Shown: piece by piece, positions 1 through 12,560 of the stretch
Numbering within the stretch: position 1 is the first letter of the stretch
Layout: each line of letters starts with the position of its first letter
Origin: Diprion similis
Lineage: Eukaryota > Arthropoda > Insecta > Hymenoptera > Diprionidae
Direction of reading: 5' to 3'
Assembly: GCF_021155765.1 (NCBI RefSeq)
Contig: NC_060114.1
Coordinates: 13,215,501-13,279,500 of the forward strand
DNA: 64,000 nucleotides
The notes under the pieces: model-generated
Seen by the model: the letters and a program-made list of their open reading frames with translations, nothing else
The model's database searches: none
Told to the model about the DNA's origin: nothing
Position numbers and translations under genes: made by a program

Positions 1-3000
1 ACGCTTACTGAAACGCTGATTTTCACGGTGGAAGTTTTCTCGAGTTTTGCACGAATATCCACGAGCAGATCGTGAATCTCAGAACGAGGAAAAACTTGTA
101 GGAAACATCAACCGACGAGCATCGATGCTGGAACTGGTGTGTTCCACTTGCAACGGCGGCTGTAGGTCAGTCGGTGTCTGCTTATAATTGCGGGAGTTGC
201 TCTGCCTCGGGGAATCTGCGGAGGTTTCGCCCAATTCGATCGACTCGCCGGTCAATTTCATCGCCGTGAATCGGCACGTCGCGTACCCTGAACGCAAACG
301 CAGCTTCAGGCAAGACGGACGCGAGGTGACGATCCGTGCAATTTGACGCTTTCGATTAATCTTCCTGAAGTCTCCGAAGACTAAGCCGTTCGGCAGAGCG
401 CAAATGTTGATCATAAGAAGAGAGTGAAATGTCGGGATGTCTGATTTCGCTTCATGATACTCGATGTTTACGATTCCCAGTCTTCATCTTACAAGTCAGA
501 ATGCTCTCAGCCCTTTCACAACGTGTTGAATTATCAGTGCTTTGACTACAAATATACATAAACGAGCGAAGGTGTATATGAGGTGTTTTTTTGATCACGT
601 TGATTTACATTTAAAGTGAAACCTCCAGCCTCTCCTTTAACATTAGCATTACATACGAATTATTTATCGCCAAAGATGAATCGTAAAAGTTCCTAACGCA
701 TCAACGACTTTCTCATTCGAATTTATCCCTATACTACATCCAACTGGCTGTGAAACGAATATAATAATGTGAGGAACGTGGCATCGGTTCAGAATAAATC
801 TCCGCAAGTATGTGATATATCATTAAAATATTAACAGCAGATGGGTCAGTGTCTCGGAATTTATTCGATTCCTACTTCTCGACCTACCGAAACAGAAAAG
901 ACTCTGTAAAAGTACTTTCTTATTCCGTCAGTATAAATTGCATCAGTCTACCATGGAATTGCTTGGCTTTTATAAATAAATTTCACAATATATAGAGCGC
1001 ATAGGTAATTCAAAAATATCAGATTGGACTAGTCCGCAATATTTACTCACGTGCAATCGAGCGTGAATACTTAAATACTTAAATCTCGATCTTGACCGCG
1101 AGTGCAGACAGCGATGATCATCGGTGGTCTTTTGAGGCCACCTACATCTGTAGATTATGCACAATCCTGTTTACCACAAGATGAAGTAATCAGAGTCTAA
1201 GCTTTAACTGTTACTTACACTTACGTGGGATGAAAAGGTCGTCGTCCCGCCTTTCAGACCGTTATCTGTTTCTTTTCGTATCAATTTTGGTTCTTGCTCC
1301 TTTTTTCAATAAGCGCTATTCAAGTCCATTTAGTTATTCTTTCAACGAACAAAGCGGGAGATTTCATATTAAAATATCTCGAACGGATCCGCCAGCTGCA
1401 ACCTTTCACTCGTGACGGAAGAATATCAACAAGGAGAAAAATAAAACCGAGAAGTGCTCGACTTTAAAACGGATTGCTTCTTTCCAGCCTCCGCCTCGAG
1501 ATCCTCGATTGTTATTTCAACGATTTTCGCAGCTTTTCTATTCCTTAGCTGAATACGAAAAATGAATCGACCCAAACCCAGATCCAAATCATTCCGATCT
1601 AATTCTAATTGATTTTGATCGGTAAGCTTTTCATACAACCGTAGAAGTTTCTTTTAATGCTTCGAATTCAGGGTATAGAATCGAAACTCTGATCTCGTGA
1701 GAGATTAATGACAACAAAGTTTAATTCAGTTAGAATCATACCAGCACGTTGACCTTGCCTCAAAACCCATGATCTGATCTATCTCACGCATTTTTTCATT
1801 CAAATTCTTCTTGAATGCAAAATAGGCGTTCCTTACGACCCAGAACTTGTACCGTTTCCGATCTCTCTGAAGACTTCTGAGAGGTCTTTTTCCTATTGTT
1901 CAGGGATTGCTTTACGTTTCTCAGTACCTAATCGTGAGAATCAGCTGCAGGATCCTGTAGCTCATCCACTATTATCCTGATCACAATGCATTTTTTCTCT
2001 TCCCTTTATTTTATATAATTTCTCTACGTTACGCACTTCTAAATCTCATTTTCCGGCACAATGAAGTCAGAGGCTCGATGTCAGACAAATCACAGCTCGT
2101 CCCTAACTTCGGTAATTGTGAAATTTTTCGTTGACTGGATCAGACAGTCTATTGTGATTTCAATGGTTGATTCCAAGGCGAATAAAATTGGAACAAACTT
2201 GTCGAACAATCCATGTTACCCATAACAATTGAAATACCGTATTCCGAAAGTTCCTTTGTTACTTTCTAAGCAATCTTCTTCTTTATATAGCCGCCACGCC
2301 ATCCGCTCAATAAAAGACTTCGCATTCCCATGATAAAAGGTAACATATTCACGGATGTAACGGTGTGATGTTAAAATCTCGCGGTATTATTTGCATGCCT
2401 CATGACCAATTGTTCCACGGCAAGGTTTGCTATATTCCAAGGTCGGATTCGTCTCAATTCAAATCCACGACATTTCGCGTATCTCGTATTTAATCCCACA
2501 ATAAATGCCCGACGGGTTGAGTAAACAATACCAAAAAATTGCCATGCATACAAACACGGGTCTTAAATTGATGTTTGGTGTATTTCACACATGCAGGAAG
2601 TATTATTTCACACCAGACGTAATTTCTTTTTTTCTTTTTTCTTTTTTTTTTAGGTTGATGTTGTTAAAAAAGATTGGATATTCTTTTAATTTTTATAATT
2701 CACGTTTCACGTGCACGCTGCTCATCAACTTCGTTAATTAACTCCAAACGTCCGGCTGTTAACGACTTGAAGATGGATCGCGGTGAGGTAAAGAATTAAG
2801 TATTCAATTAGGCGCAACACGAGTTCTGTTACAATTGTAATATTAACTTTTAACGATGATTAGATGAGAATAGAGAAAACTGGACACAGCTGGTTAACGT
2901 GCTAAAAAGAAATCATCATTACTCGAAGTCTTTTCCCTAATTTAGACTTAGTCCAAATTCGCACAGATCATTACTTATCTCGATTTATGGTATACAAGAA

Positions 3001-4140
3001 CGCTTACTTCTCGTAATTTATTGCAGATAGTTTACTTATTGTTTAAGTTATTCTAACGGTACTTATCCGTGATTTCATGAATCTTGATATTGGGATGTCG
3101 AATTTAAACGTTACAAGAATAAAAGTGATGAACTCTTTTTATCCCTTTCTTTTTGTAAACTTTCTTTATTCCGATGATTATGGCACTTCTAACATCCATT
3201 CGAATTCTCCTTCATTTATGTGCATATATGTTCATTGCCTAAATTGCAAGAATCCATTAAAACTGGTACAGCTAGTTGGTGCAGAAATAGGTGTGTTAAA
3301 ATCCCGTTATATTATATTACATCCACGAAATCTCATCAAACTTTTTTATGGGACACGTGAAATTGATCATTTATATATTGTATATATGTATATATATATA
3401 TATATATGTATATGTATCAACAATTCTTAATTGATTCACTCGAGTGTTTTTATCGACTGACCAAACTGTACTTCACATCCAGCTCACATTAATTTTACAT
3501 TTAGTTTTTACTCTATTTTCAACCAAATGAATGTTGATTGGTTAAAAAAGATCTAGTCGCAAAATAAACATCGTTAAACCGCTAACAGATCGATTTTCGA
3601 AGTTGAGTAATTATGCATGTGAAAACAAACTTTAGTCATCGCACTGATAGCCAATGGATTCTGCGTTCTTGCAGAATTCCGCCTCTCATTCCTATTTCAA
3701 AAATAAAACCTTTCGAATTTCAATCATTGTGCAAAAAATAACTAAACACGACCGGATTGAATCGGTAAAAATTAAACAATTATTTCGTATTTTTTTGAAA
3801 CGGTGTTCATGAAACCATTATTTCATAAATTTCGGTGTATAGTCTTAACAGCAAAAAAGTTTTTTTGATAATTTATAGTTTCATTCAGAATATTCGTCAA
3901 TTTTAGGTAGAAATATTCACTTATCTGTCACTTATCATAAGAAATAAGTACTTGGTAAATAAGACAAAGGTAATAATTGATACTTTGTTCACATAAATAG
4001 ACATTGTTTTGCATAGTTCATGATGGGAGTAAAAAACGAAGACCGATTGTAAGGAAAAATAATTGAGTACATCGATTAACCGACTTTGAAGAATAATAAA
4101 TTATACTCGATTGATCGGGACAAGTAATCGATTACGAAGA
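1..4140. other. Non-coding AT-rich region, no gene recognised
   Basis: No open frame here resembles a known protein family, and none is joined to another by convincing splice sites. Short open frames are scattered on both strands and look like chance. A (TA)n/TATG-rich microsatellite lies at about 3,371-3,417. The stretch may be intergenic or an intron of the pipe gene, whose 5' end is not identified. Confidence 0.5.
3371..3417. repeat. TA-rich microsatellite
   Basis: An imperfect run of TA dinucleotides with interspersed G (TATATGTATA type), typical of simple repeats in AT-rich insect DNA. Confidence 0.8.
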
Positions 4141-4198
4141 GTGACTAAAAGTAATCGATTTAATCGAAAATCGATCATTTTTCATCGCTTTTAGTCAC
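4141..4198. repeat. Inverted repeat (hairpin) rich in ATCGAT
   Basis: The ends GTGACTAAAAG (4,141-4,151) and CTTTTAGTCAC (4,188-4,198) are perfect 11-bp inverted repeats. The interior contains further self-complementary ATCGATTT/AAATCGAT segments. More AATCGATT-type motifs lie just upstream, at about 4,074-4,135. The hairpin abuts the telomere-like tract that follows. Its role is unknown. Confidence 0.7.
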
Positions 4199-4276
4199 AA
4201 CTAACCTAACCTAACCTAGACTAACTTAAGTTAACCTAAGCAAGGCCAACTTAAGTTAACCTAACCTAGGCTAACC
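4199..4276 (-). repeat. Degenerate interstitial TTAGG-like telomeric tract
   Basis: About four CCTAA/CTAAC pentamers in a row are followed by degenerate copies. The segment AACTTAAGTTAACCTAA then occurs twice, about 26 bp apart, and the tract ends in CTAACCTAGGCTAACC. CCTAA is the complement of TTAGG, the ancestral insect telomere unit. The tract is only about 80 bp and impure, so it is an interstitial relic or a chance CTAAC-rich repeat, not a chromosome end. Confidence 0.5.
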
Positions 4277-7200
4277 GGTGTACCTCTACCGTATGTGGAG
4301 AAACGTACGTAATCGTCCACATTCTATGCATGTAGAAGATTACATACAGCTGGCGTAGAAAACGAGACATTGAACTTGACTAAATCAGCCTCCAGTGAGC
4401 GTGCCGAGTCATGCAAAAGTCCTACGAAATTACCTTCGAGGCTATAATCCCCCGCATCGTGAGGGTTAGGCCTGCAATCTCACGAGAACGGTGAAAGCGA
4501 ATTGTTGTATGCACGAATAGCTCGGATTCTATCCCGACAGTCTACACCGAGGAATTCTCAGTACATATAATTTTTTCTATCCGTTTTTTTCTCCTAACCT
4601 CGAAACTGCCGATAATTTTTCGCTTCTACATCCATGAAGTGTGTTCAATTACGCATTCTCTGAACAAATCCACTACAGTGTTAGATAATACAGTTTTCAG
4701 TCCCTCAAACTAGACAGCATCCATATTCCGTTTTGTGCCAGCTTTATAGCACGATCGTCCTCCATTTTCTGGGTTTTTTTCTTTAGTTTTTCATCAAAAT
4801 GTATACGCAGTTCAGAGAGAGAACATATACAACGTCTTATGAATTTCTGGTAAGAATTATTCTACAGAATCGCTAAATTTTCGTAAACATTTCAGTTTCA
4901 ATGTTCTTTTTTTTATTTTTTAGTCAAAGACAATACACACAAGTGAAGAGAAGCAGATTTTACGACAATTTCGAAAATGACTTAAATAAACGTTTTCCAT
5001 GCATCGTTTGGATTATAATATTTCACAAAGTGAGTCAAATTTCAAAATTTTACCACCACCAGATTCATTTTCTGTTTAAATCTATTGGAAAATGTCCTCA
5101 TGACGTCAGCGCCTGGTTGTGAGCGCCATTTTATCACCCCATAACCTAAGTTTTTACTTTTAATGGAGGCAAATCGTAATTCTTGAGGTTCCAAATTACT
5201 CATGTAACAAAAATTAACGACGCATCGCAAATTGACAATACCAATACTACGAGATAAATAATCTGCTAATTTGGTCGAGGATGCCGATAAAGTCGCACAT
5301 CTTTTCGCGAACGCGTCACGGTGAACTCTGTTTGCAAAAATTGACCAGTTGCCCCGTGTCTAACGGTTGTGTAACCTTTATTACGCCGTTCTTTGGTCCT
5401 TTTGCTTGTTTTCCTCTTCTTTCAAACGTCAAGAGTGCAGCAGGCTGCTCGCTGGCACTGGCAAAGCGAGATAATTATCGGCGTGGGTGCATCGACGGAT
5501 CGAATAGTTAATGAAGGTGTTCCACAGACCGCAGCATCTCCGGCCTTACAAGGAGAGCTGCATGCTCTCCTTGCTTACCATCGTTCCAGTTTGACGCGAT
5601 GATAATTGCTTCACTCCTTAACTGTGTCCATTTCAATCTAATAAAAAAAATGTAGACATAGTTTTTTGGGAGAGGTAAAAATGTAGAATTTTTATCATAT
5701 ATGATGAGAATAATAAAAAATTAAAAAATTAATTTTTTTTTTGATTTTGCAAAGTCAAAGCATAGACAAGTCGAAATGTGGGAAGGTAAAGTGTAGAAGA
5801 CTAGAATCTAGACTCGTCAGAACTAAATGATATTCATGTTAATTTTTGAAATACTATAAAATAGATTTTCGTATTTTTGCAAGTTTAATATCATGACCAT
5901 TCTATTTTCTAATCTTTCTACATTTTCACGACCTGTATAAGCTACGAATAGCAAATCTGGTATTTAATATATTCTTTCTTATCACGATCATTCATTGCGA
6001 TAATAATTTGATGCAGGCGTAACAACAAATTGATTGAAGAGCATTATCTAACTGTAAAAAATACGGTCAACCGAACAAATAAATGTAATGTTGCAATAAG
6101 TAGAAAATTTACTATTGACAATTATAATCAGACACTAAATCGTTTCTTGTACAACATTTTTCTTTTTTTTTGTTATTACAACAGTATTTAAACCGTTATT
6201 GTAACAATATCACTAGGATTATCTAGTAACCATAACGAATGAAATTTTTCTCAGTACGGCGCTTGCATCCAGGTTTTATGCAGCTGCGTTATGGTATTAT
6301 GCATAGCTGTAATTACCTTTGTTACTCCTGTAATCGGTGGGATGATCAAAACGACGGCCTCAATTCGGAACTGAGAGAAACGAGGCTGCAGCCTGGTTTC
6401 TGGTCTGAATACACGAGCAAATTCCATGTCGGGCGATCTGCAAATATATTGCAGAATTTTTTTTCCCTTAAACAACTCATCTTTGGTACAAATTTAGTAT
6501 AATCTCAATTTGAGATAATCTAAATAATTCTAAATCCGAAATAAATAGTGCCTTCGCAAAGTTTATCAATCAGGTTTGTGGGTTGGGTTTCAGAGATGAA
6601 TATCGAATTTTTAAAGAGAACGAAGATCACTCACAGTTATGTAAATATTTCGATTTTAAATCAAAACGTCGACAGCCAGCTTTCTAAAAAATGTATAAAA
6701 CTTATTTACTTCACCTAAATTTGATGTAAACTTGAATGCACGTCGTAGGTTTGAAAAATTACAAGTATCTTATATATAGTCGTGATTAATGTCAGTGAAA
6801 TACTCCTGCAACAGAGTGTTACTGAAATATTGCTTTGGTATGGTTACGACGTATTATTATTTTCAGAGAAATTATCTTCTCATCTGATGAAATAAACGAT
6901 CGTTTCTCTACCTAGGTAGGAGAAATTTGTACAACATGTGAAATCGGTAGGAGTATTTTCAGAAAGAGGCAGATCAATTCAGAAATAATCGTGGTGAATG
7001 TAAAAGTATTTTTGTGGAGGCGTTTTAGCCATAACGGATAAAGGACGGAAGAAAGATAGGAAACTAGCGAAGTTTTTGATTCTGAATTAAGGAAGGGGAG
7101 GAAAAATTTGCCAACAAAAATTGTTTTACATCTTATTGAAATTGTTTTACATCTTATTTAATTTAAAAACAAGCAATATTCAAATATGGCAGAAAAATCT

Positions 7201-7299
7201 TTGGATTTTGATCTGTGAAAAATTAAAAAAATTAATGGAACAAAATAATTGATTAGTGTCATTTCCTTTAAGGGTTGTTTCTCCCGTTTCTTATTCTTT
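4277..7299. other. Non-coding region, no gene recognised
   Basis: No recognisable coding sequence. It holds a perfect palindromic cAMP-response-type octamer TGACGTCA at 5,101-5,108 and a short hairpin (AAGGAGAGC, 5-nt loop, GCTCTCCTT) at 5,550-5,572. The open frames at 5.28-5.6 kb and 6.24-6.5 kb do not resemble known proteins. Confidence 0.5.
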
Positions 7300-7760
7300 G
7301 TTGTTTTAACCTCCAGCGTTTGTCCGATTAAAAAACCGTGAAAATTTTTATCCCCCGCGTTTTCGAAATCACCGAAGAGCGTGACGTCCCTCAAAAAATT
7401 TGGTGCGAATAAGAAACGAGGTCTGTTGCTCCTTTCACAGTTTACGACCGCTTCGACACCGCGTGGAGAGTTAATTGACCCGAGGAAGAAACGAGCCTTG
7501 AATCTGAAGCTGCGCGTTACGCGTGTTACACGCAATCAGTGCTGCGTCGAAAGGCTCGCTCTCTTATTAGGCGAGCGAATTGTCGCAAAATGGATCACGA
7601 CCTACTTCCGCTGAAAGTGATAAGCGAGTTTTCGATGCGTTCGGCTCAATTTCCTGGGCGGCGGTCGCTGACCGGAAGTCGACTTTGTTCGATCGCTGCA
7701 CGCTGCAGGTACGTCGAACTTATCGGAATTCGTGAGAATAGTCATCGATGACTAAACCCG
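7300..7760 (+). promoter_or_regulatory. GC-raised island with a possible 5' exon
   Basis: This segment is clearly GC- and CpG-richer than its surroundings. It contains an ATG at 7,590 in a favourable context (GCAAAATGG). An open frame of 39 codons follows, then a good splice donor (CTGCAG/GTACGT, exon end 7,708). That would make a small first exon ending in phase 2. It could belong to pipe, which is on the same strand and lacks its first exons, but an intermediate exon would then be needed because the first visible pipe exon starts in phase 0. It could equally be an unrelated promoter or non-coding exon. Confidence 0.25.
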
Positions 7761-10700
7761 AGAAATGCGCGCCAGTCATCGTGAGAAATGAAGAATGCCA
7801 TGAAAATCGCAGTGAATGAGATGAAGTAATTGAACGATTGACATACACACGTACAAAAACTGAGTATCAAAAATTTATATCTTCCAACTACAGGCGACGA
7901 GTTCAATTCTTCTTCTCTTCGGAAGATCCTGTAGTGCGGTTGATCAATGTCGCCAAAATTAATTTCCACCCTTTTCAATCAATTTATGTAATTCTAGAGA
8001 ACGAAAAAATCACCACAAAAACTCAAGCTGCACAATGTATGCCCTTATCATTTTCAGGTCAATTCTCTTCTTTTTGTTCGACCCAAGAAAAAGATAAATT
8101 TTAGTGCCGATTTGTCCCAGATGCTCGAATATCGAATGAAATCATTTCCGGCCGATCAATAAACTCTGGATGAATTTTATTTCCACTTCACCGCAGTAAT
8201 CGCTTCTCCAATAATTAACGATTAGATAAAATCTGAGTGAACCGTTGCGAACTTTGATACCGATTATCATCCGAACCGTTACTCCGACCGCAGATCGTAT
8301 CGGATGGTTGGAAGGATGTTAATGGAAACTTTTACCACGATTTTTCGTTCTTCCTTTTTCATGTCCTGCCATCTGATTTGAAAATAGTATCCTCAAGTAC
8401 CAGATGTTGAAGGGTGCAGTCGGCATAACCGATTGTTTTTACCTCATAATTTTTTCTCCCCAAAATCGAAAGTGTCAGCTTTTTCTTCCGGAGAATGAAA
8501 CCCGTTTCCACACTAGTATTGAATCCTCATTTATACGTAAGCGATATTTCAAACGATTATAAATATTTCCAGAGATAATTGCGGTTCCCTATCCGCGCTA
8601 GACCTAGTTAGAAATGCTAATTTTAGGCAATTTATAACGATTGTACAAGCGATGAACGGCCAAGAAGTGAAATTTAGTCACGTAATCGGTACGCCAACTT
8701 GTCCCATGTCCAGCAGATTAATGCGATGCATATTTTCGACACCTGGGAGATTCGTCGATGATTCTCTCGCTGATAATGGTTACAAATTGTAACACCATTT
8801 AATTACCTGCTATGCAATTGAGCCATCGGAATGCTCGGAATATTTTAACAAGTCTTAATGCCAAGTATAAATCCGGCTTTTTCACATCAATCATTATTTA
8901 TTCCTGCTCCGTCATTCAGCCACACGTCGTTTAGCTTGTGCAGTAAATTCACGAAAAATAGCATCTTGGTTCAAATCAATGGCTAGCGAACAGCAGTAAG
9001 AGGTCAGGGTTAAATTCCAATAGAGGCTGCGCCTACATCGCATGAAAGAAATCTACGCGTGGCATAAAATCGGGGCCTTGGTGTCCCATGCGGTGGGTTA
9101 ACAGGCCAGAAGAGAGCTCTTCCCAGTTGACCACGACTTTCCCAAGTTCCGGGTCAGCGACTTCTTTCTGGATCGAACTCGACGCCGCCTCCTTTACTGG
9201 ATCGATCATTATTCTTTAAAATCCAAGCAACATCCTGCGGAGAAAATGTAGGATGTAATTCATCCGACACCGCGATCCGTAATTTAAAACATTCTCACTG
9301 CGGATCTGATTATCGAGTTTCGGTATTCCTTGAGCTCCGTTTGCTCGAAAGAATTTTTAAACCCTGGGCGAAATCCAACCCAGCCTTCCGAAGAACGGGA
9401 ATGGTTATCAAAAACGTCCCCGATTCCGTTTCCGCTTAAAGTTCGATCGAGTCGCAGATAGAGGTAATTTTTTCCTCCGACGAGAACCTGTCCGATTCTC
9501 TTAGGATCAGGATCGCCGATCGATAAGAGGAGCCTCGATCTTTCACGCGACACGCGATCGGCACGGAACGGCAGACGCGCGTCTCGAGAGGAACGTCCGA
9601 GCGTGGATCGCGAAGCCCGCAGCTCTCGACATCTCCTCGAGCAACGCGTGGTATTAATTAAGGAAGAGACCCGGAAGCGAGAATTCCATCCGTGGCATCC
9701 GCTTAGCTTTAACGATATAATAACAGGCGGGTCTGTTACGACTCGTCCGAGGATCGCGAGTTCGATCGGCTTCGAGCAGCCGGTTGATCATCGTCTCTGC
9801 GAGTCTACTTTCTTCGCTCTCTGATGCCTGTTTAGCAAAATTGACTCAAGTGGGTAAGAGTAAAGTAAGTGCCCAACCGGCAGGCAGGAAGATCTATTTT
9901 ACTGCCTCTCATGCAGCTGGTAAAACCAAAGTATCATAAAACCAGTCGAGAGCCCACCGAGCCTCTGGATACGCATCCATGTGCGAATGATTATGGGCAT
10001 GACGAAGAGAGGGGGAAGCCTCTTCCTCTTTTTATGGGTAGCGAAGATTATGCGTTGAGCTAATGAAAACCGCGCAGTAATTGTTATTGCAATCGTAAAT
10101 CCGTAAATTATTTTATCAAAGTTACGCCTGCCTATTAGAGGATCGACGCTCGTAAACTCGTACCTACCTGTTTGAATGACTGAGAGTGAAAGCCTTTAAA
10201 GTTGCATTTTATCGAAAGTCAACGTTTTCCAGATGGGCTTATGACTGTTCTATATTATGGTCTGTTTTATTGGCGTTTCCACTGTCATTCTAAACATTTC
10301 CAAAGGCTGGTAATAACGTGCATAATCGATATGCGATCAATATTTATCCTTACAAATTTGAATGGTAACCGCATTACATTGAAATACGCATTTTTCAACA
10401 TTCGCATGCTGAAATTCTGTCGGTCTATTGTTGTTCATTCACCTATTGGTAATACTGCATATTTTCTTTCTAGTGAAAAAAATTGTTATTCCAGGGATGT
10501 GCACATGGTCATGGAAATTAATAGCATTTGAAAATCGTTTGGATCTTCGAATGCAAAAGTGTAAATGGGTCACACTGAGTAAAGCATACCAATTATCCAT
10601 TTCTGTCCTTCTCTGTGCAATCACAACATTGAACCCCGGACAGAATTGAAATTGATCAAGCATTCAAATCACGGATCATTGATCAATTGAAATAGTCTTC

Positions 10701-11979
10701 CTCGTTCTTCCGACGTTATGCACGTATCACTGAAACATCGCGATGAGAAATTCTATTCGCGGAATAAGGAGTAAGCTGTTCACCCATAAACGCGATTTTG
10801 CTATCCAGACTTGTATCTCGATGAATAATAATGACAACAAGTTCATGGTCTCGGTGCTCTAATTTGACCGTCGTCTCCACGATGTGTGTTTACGTACCTG
10901 AAACGGTGAATCACTTCAAATTTTTCAGATTAAATTAACTGAGGCGTACTGGTCAGTGTTGCGCAACGATTGGCAGTGATCATTAACCACGAATCGACTC
11001 TTTCGCCAATTTCTCTCACGTTTACATCTGGAAACTCATGAGATAACGGGTCATGCTTAAAACTGCATTTTCAGCGATACGACAGTATGGGGAGTTCAGC
11101 TGATATCTGTTTTTTGGTTGTGTCATGTCAAGATAACGTTCATTGATCATAAAAAATTTCTAAACTGCGTGAATTCTAATTTTTTTTTATTGCGTTACGT
11201 TTATTGCAAAATTAGTTGCATCCAGATGACATGTGAGTACGGAAAGTTTGATTATGTTTATGAGTATTCCGGACATGGTAAAGCGCGCGGGCTCATTTTA
11301 CTTGTAGAAGTATGTTTTTGTCTGACCGTAATTGGGATGTCGTGATTATCGTCGAAATGTTTAGTGTTTGGAACGACATGAATAGGCGCATGCGGATAGA
11401 AAGATGCAGTGGCAAGTGCAGCGCACGCAGAAAGCGGTAAACCACAATCGCGCGAATAGATATTCCGCAAATGGTTTCGCAAGGAATTGCGTACATCTAT
11501 TGGCCAGATATGCACAGTACAGGATGTTTGACCGTTTACATTAATTTTCTACAGATCAACGGAAATATAGAATTTACACGTTCCTGTGTTAGTGGAACGA
11601 ATAACGGTCGCACACCTATCTCAGACTCAGCCACTCTACAATGTCGCACAATCTCCCAAACCTCCGAGCAGTGAAGGATCCCAGTGAGTGATGCGGTAAA
11701 CGGATGAATGGACGATTCAATGGCGGGAATGTGTCTCACGTGCGAATAGTGGTCACTGCAGGTTTCCTGATCGAAAATCTTGATAGGAAACATCGAATGA
11801 TTCGAATAGGAAAGGCGAGCGAAGGCCTTGCTTAGAAATTCTGCATGAAATCCAAAGACTTCAACGGACATCAATTGCAGTGTTCGACGCAATTTTTGCC
11901 TATAAAATAAATAACGCCGACGTAGTAAGCCGTAGTAAATTCGATCAGGTTCCTAGATCGAGGTGAATCATTTCTCACC
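7761..11979. other. Non-coding region, no gene recognised
   Basis: I see no known protein family. The base composition rises in GC at about 9,480-9,620, where the sequence is CpG-rich, which could mark a regulatory element. Otherwise the stretch is AT-rich with short chance open frames. Confidence 0.45.
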
Positions 11980-12560
11980 GTGCTACGCATCAGTTTTGAC
12001 ATTATGGACCCGCAAGTCGATCCCTGGGTCAACGTTTATCTCTGGGAGGGCTCTGAATCGCTCCTCCGCGCCGCAGGTCAGGCGGGCAGGAATCGAACCC
12101 TGAGGTAGGCGGCAGCCTCCGTCAAGGATGTCGAAGCGAGGCGGAGGGTGAGTTATGCGGAAAGAGATGCGCTCGCGAAGAAGAAGCCAGCAGGAAGAGA
12201 AAAACTGGAAGCGAGGATAACGCAGTTGGGGCGGAGCAGTTGTGTCCGCAGCCGCGGAGAAACCGTCCGGCCCGAGATAGAATCTTCGCGTCACGAATTC
12301 CGCGTACAATAGAGATGTCGGAGATTTTTAAGGACGAGTCCTGCTCCCGCTCCCTCCCCGAAGTCCTCGTCCGCGTTTCTTAGAGCTTAGGCGCACAGGT
12401 TCAACAATTCCTAGCTCGCGTTGTGCGAAACGCGAAACCATCCGCTTGCCCCTTGGCTTTGCACGTCGGGTCGGTGGAGGTTTTATGGGTCCAACGATCT
12501 TCGCAACGTCAGCGACCTTTGCCGATTCCTGAGGAAAAAAAGCTTCCTTGTTTGACGTCA
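11980..12560. promoter_or_regulatory. GC/CpG-raised island, possible promoter or 5' exon
   Basis: A GC-rich patch of about 580 bp in an AT-rich setting, about 1.7 kb upstream of the first visible pipe exon. It contains donor-like sites on the plus strand: GCCGCAG/GTCAGG after 12,075 and GGAGG/GTGAGT after 12,148. A short frame from the ATG at 12,004 reaches the first of these in phase 0, which would be compatible with the pipe exon at 14,234, but it encodes no membrane segment. A TGACGTCA octamer lies at 12,553-12,560 at the right edge. No protein homology is visible. Confidence 0.3.

Noticed and set aside
1230..1415. Plus-strand frame starting MKRSSSRLSDR with a hydrophobic stretch, a possible type II anchor exon for pipe
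   Set aside because: No good splice donor in frame and it lies 13 kb upstream of the first sure exon; no homology to support it.
5670..5940. Weak inverted match (AAAATGTAGAA/TTCTACATTTT) as a MITE
   Set aside because: Only about 15-20 bp pair and the surroundings are low-complexity AT-rich.
12085..12105. tRNA-like B box on the minus strand (GGGTTCGATTCCTGCC)
   Set aside because: No matching A box, anticodon stem or acceptor stem could be placed around it; probably chance in a GC-rich patch.
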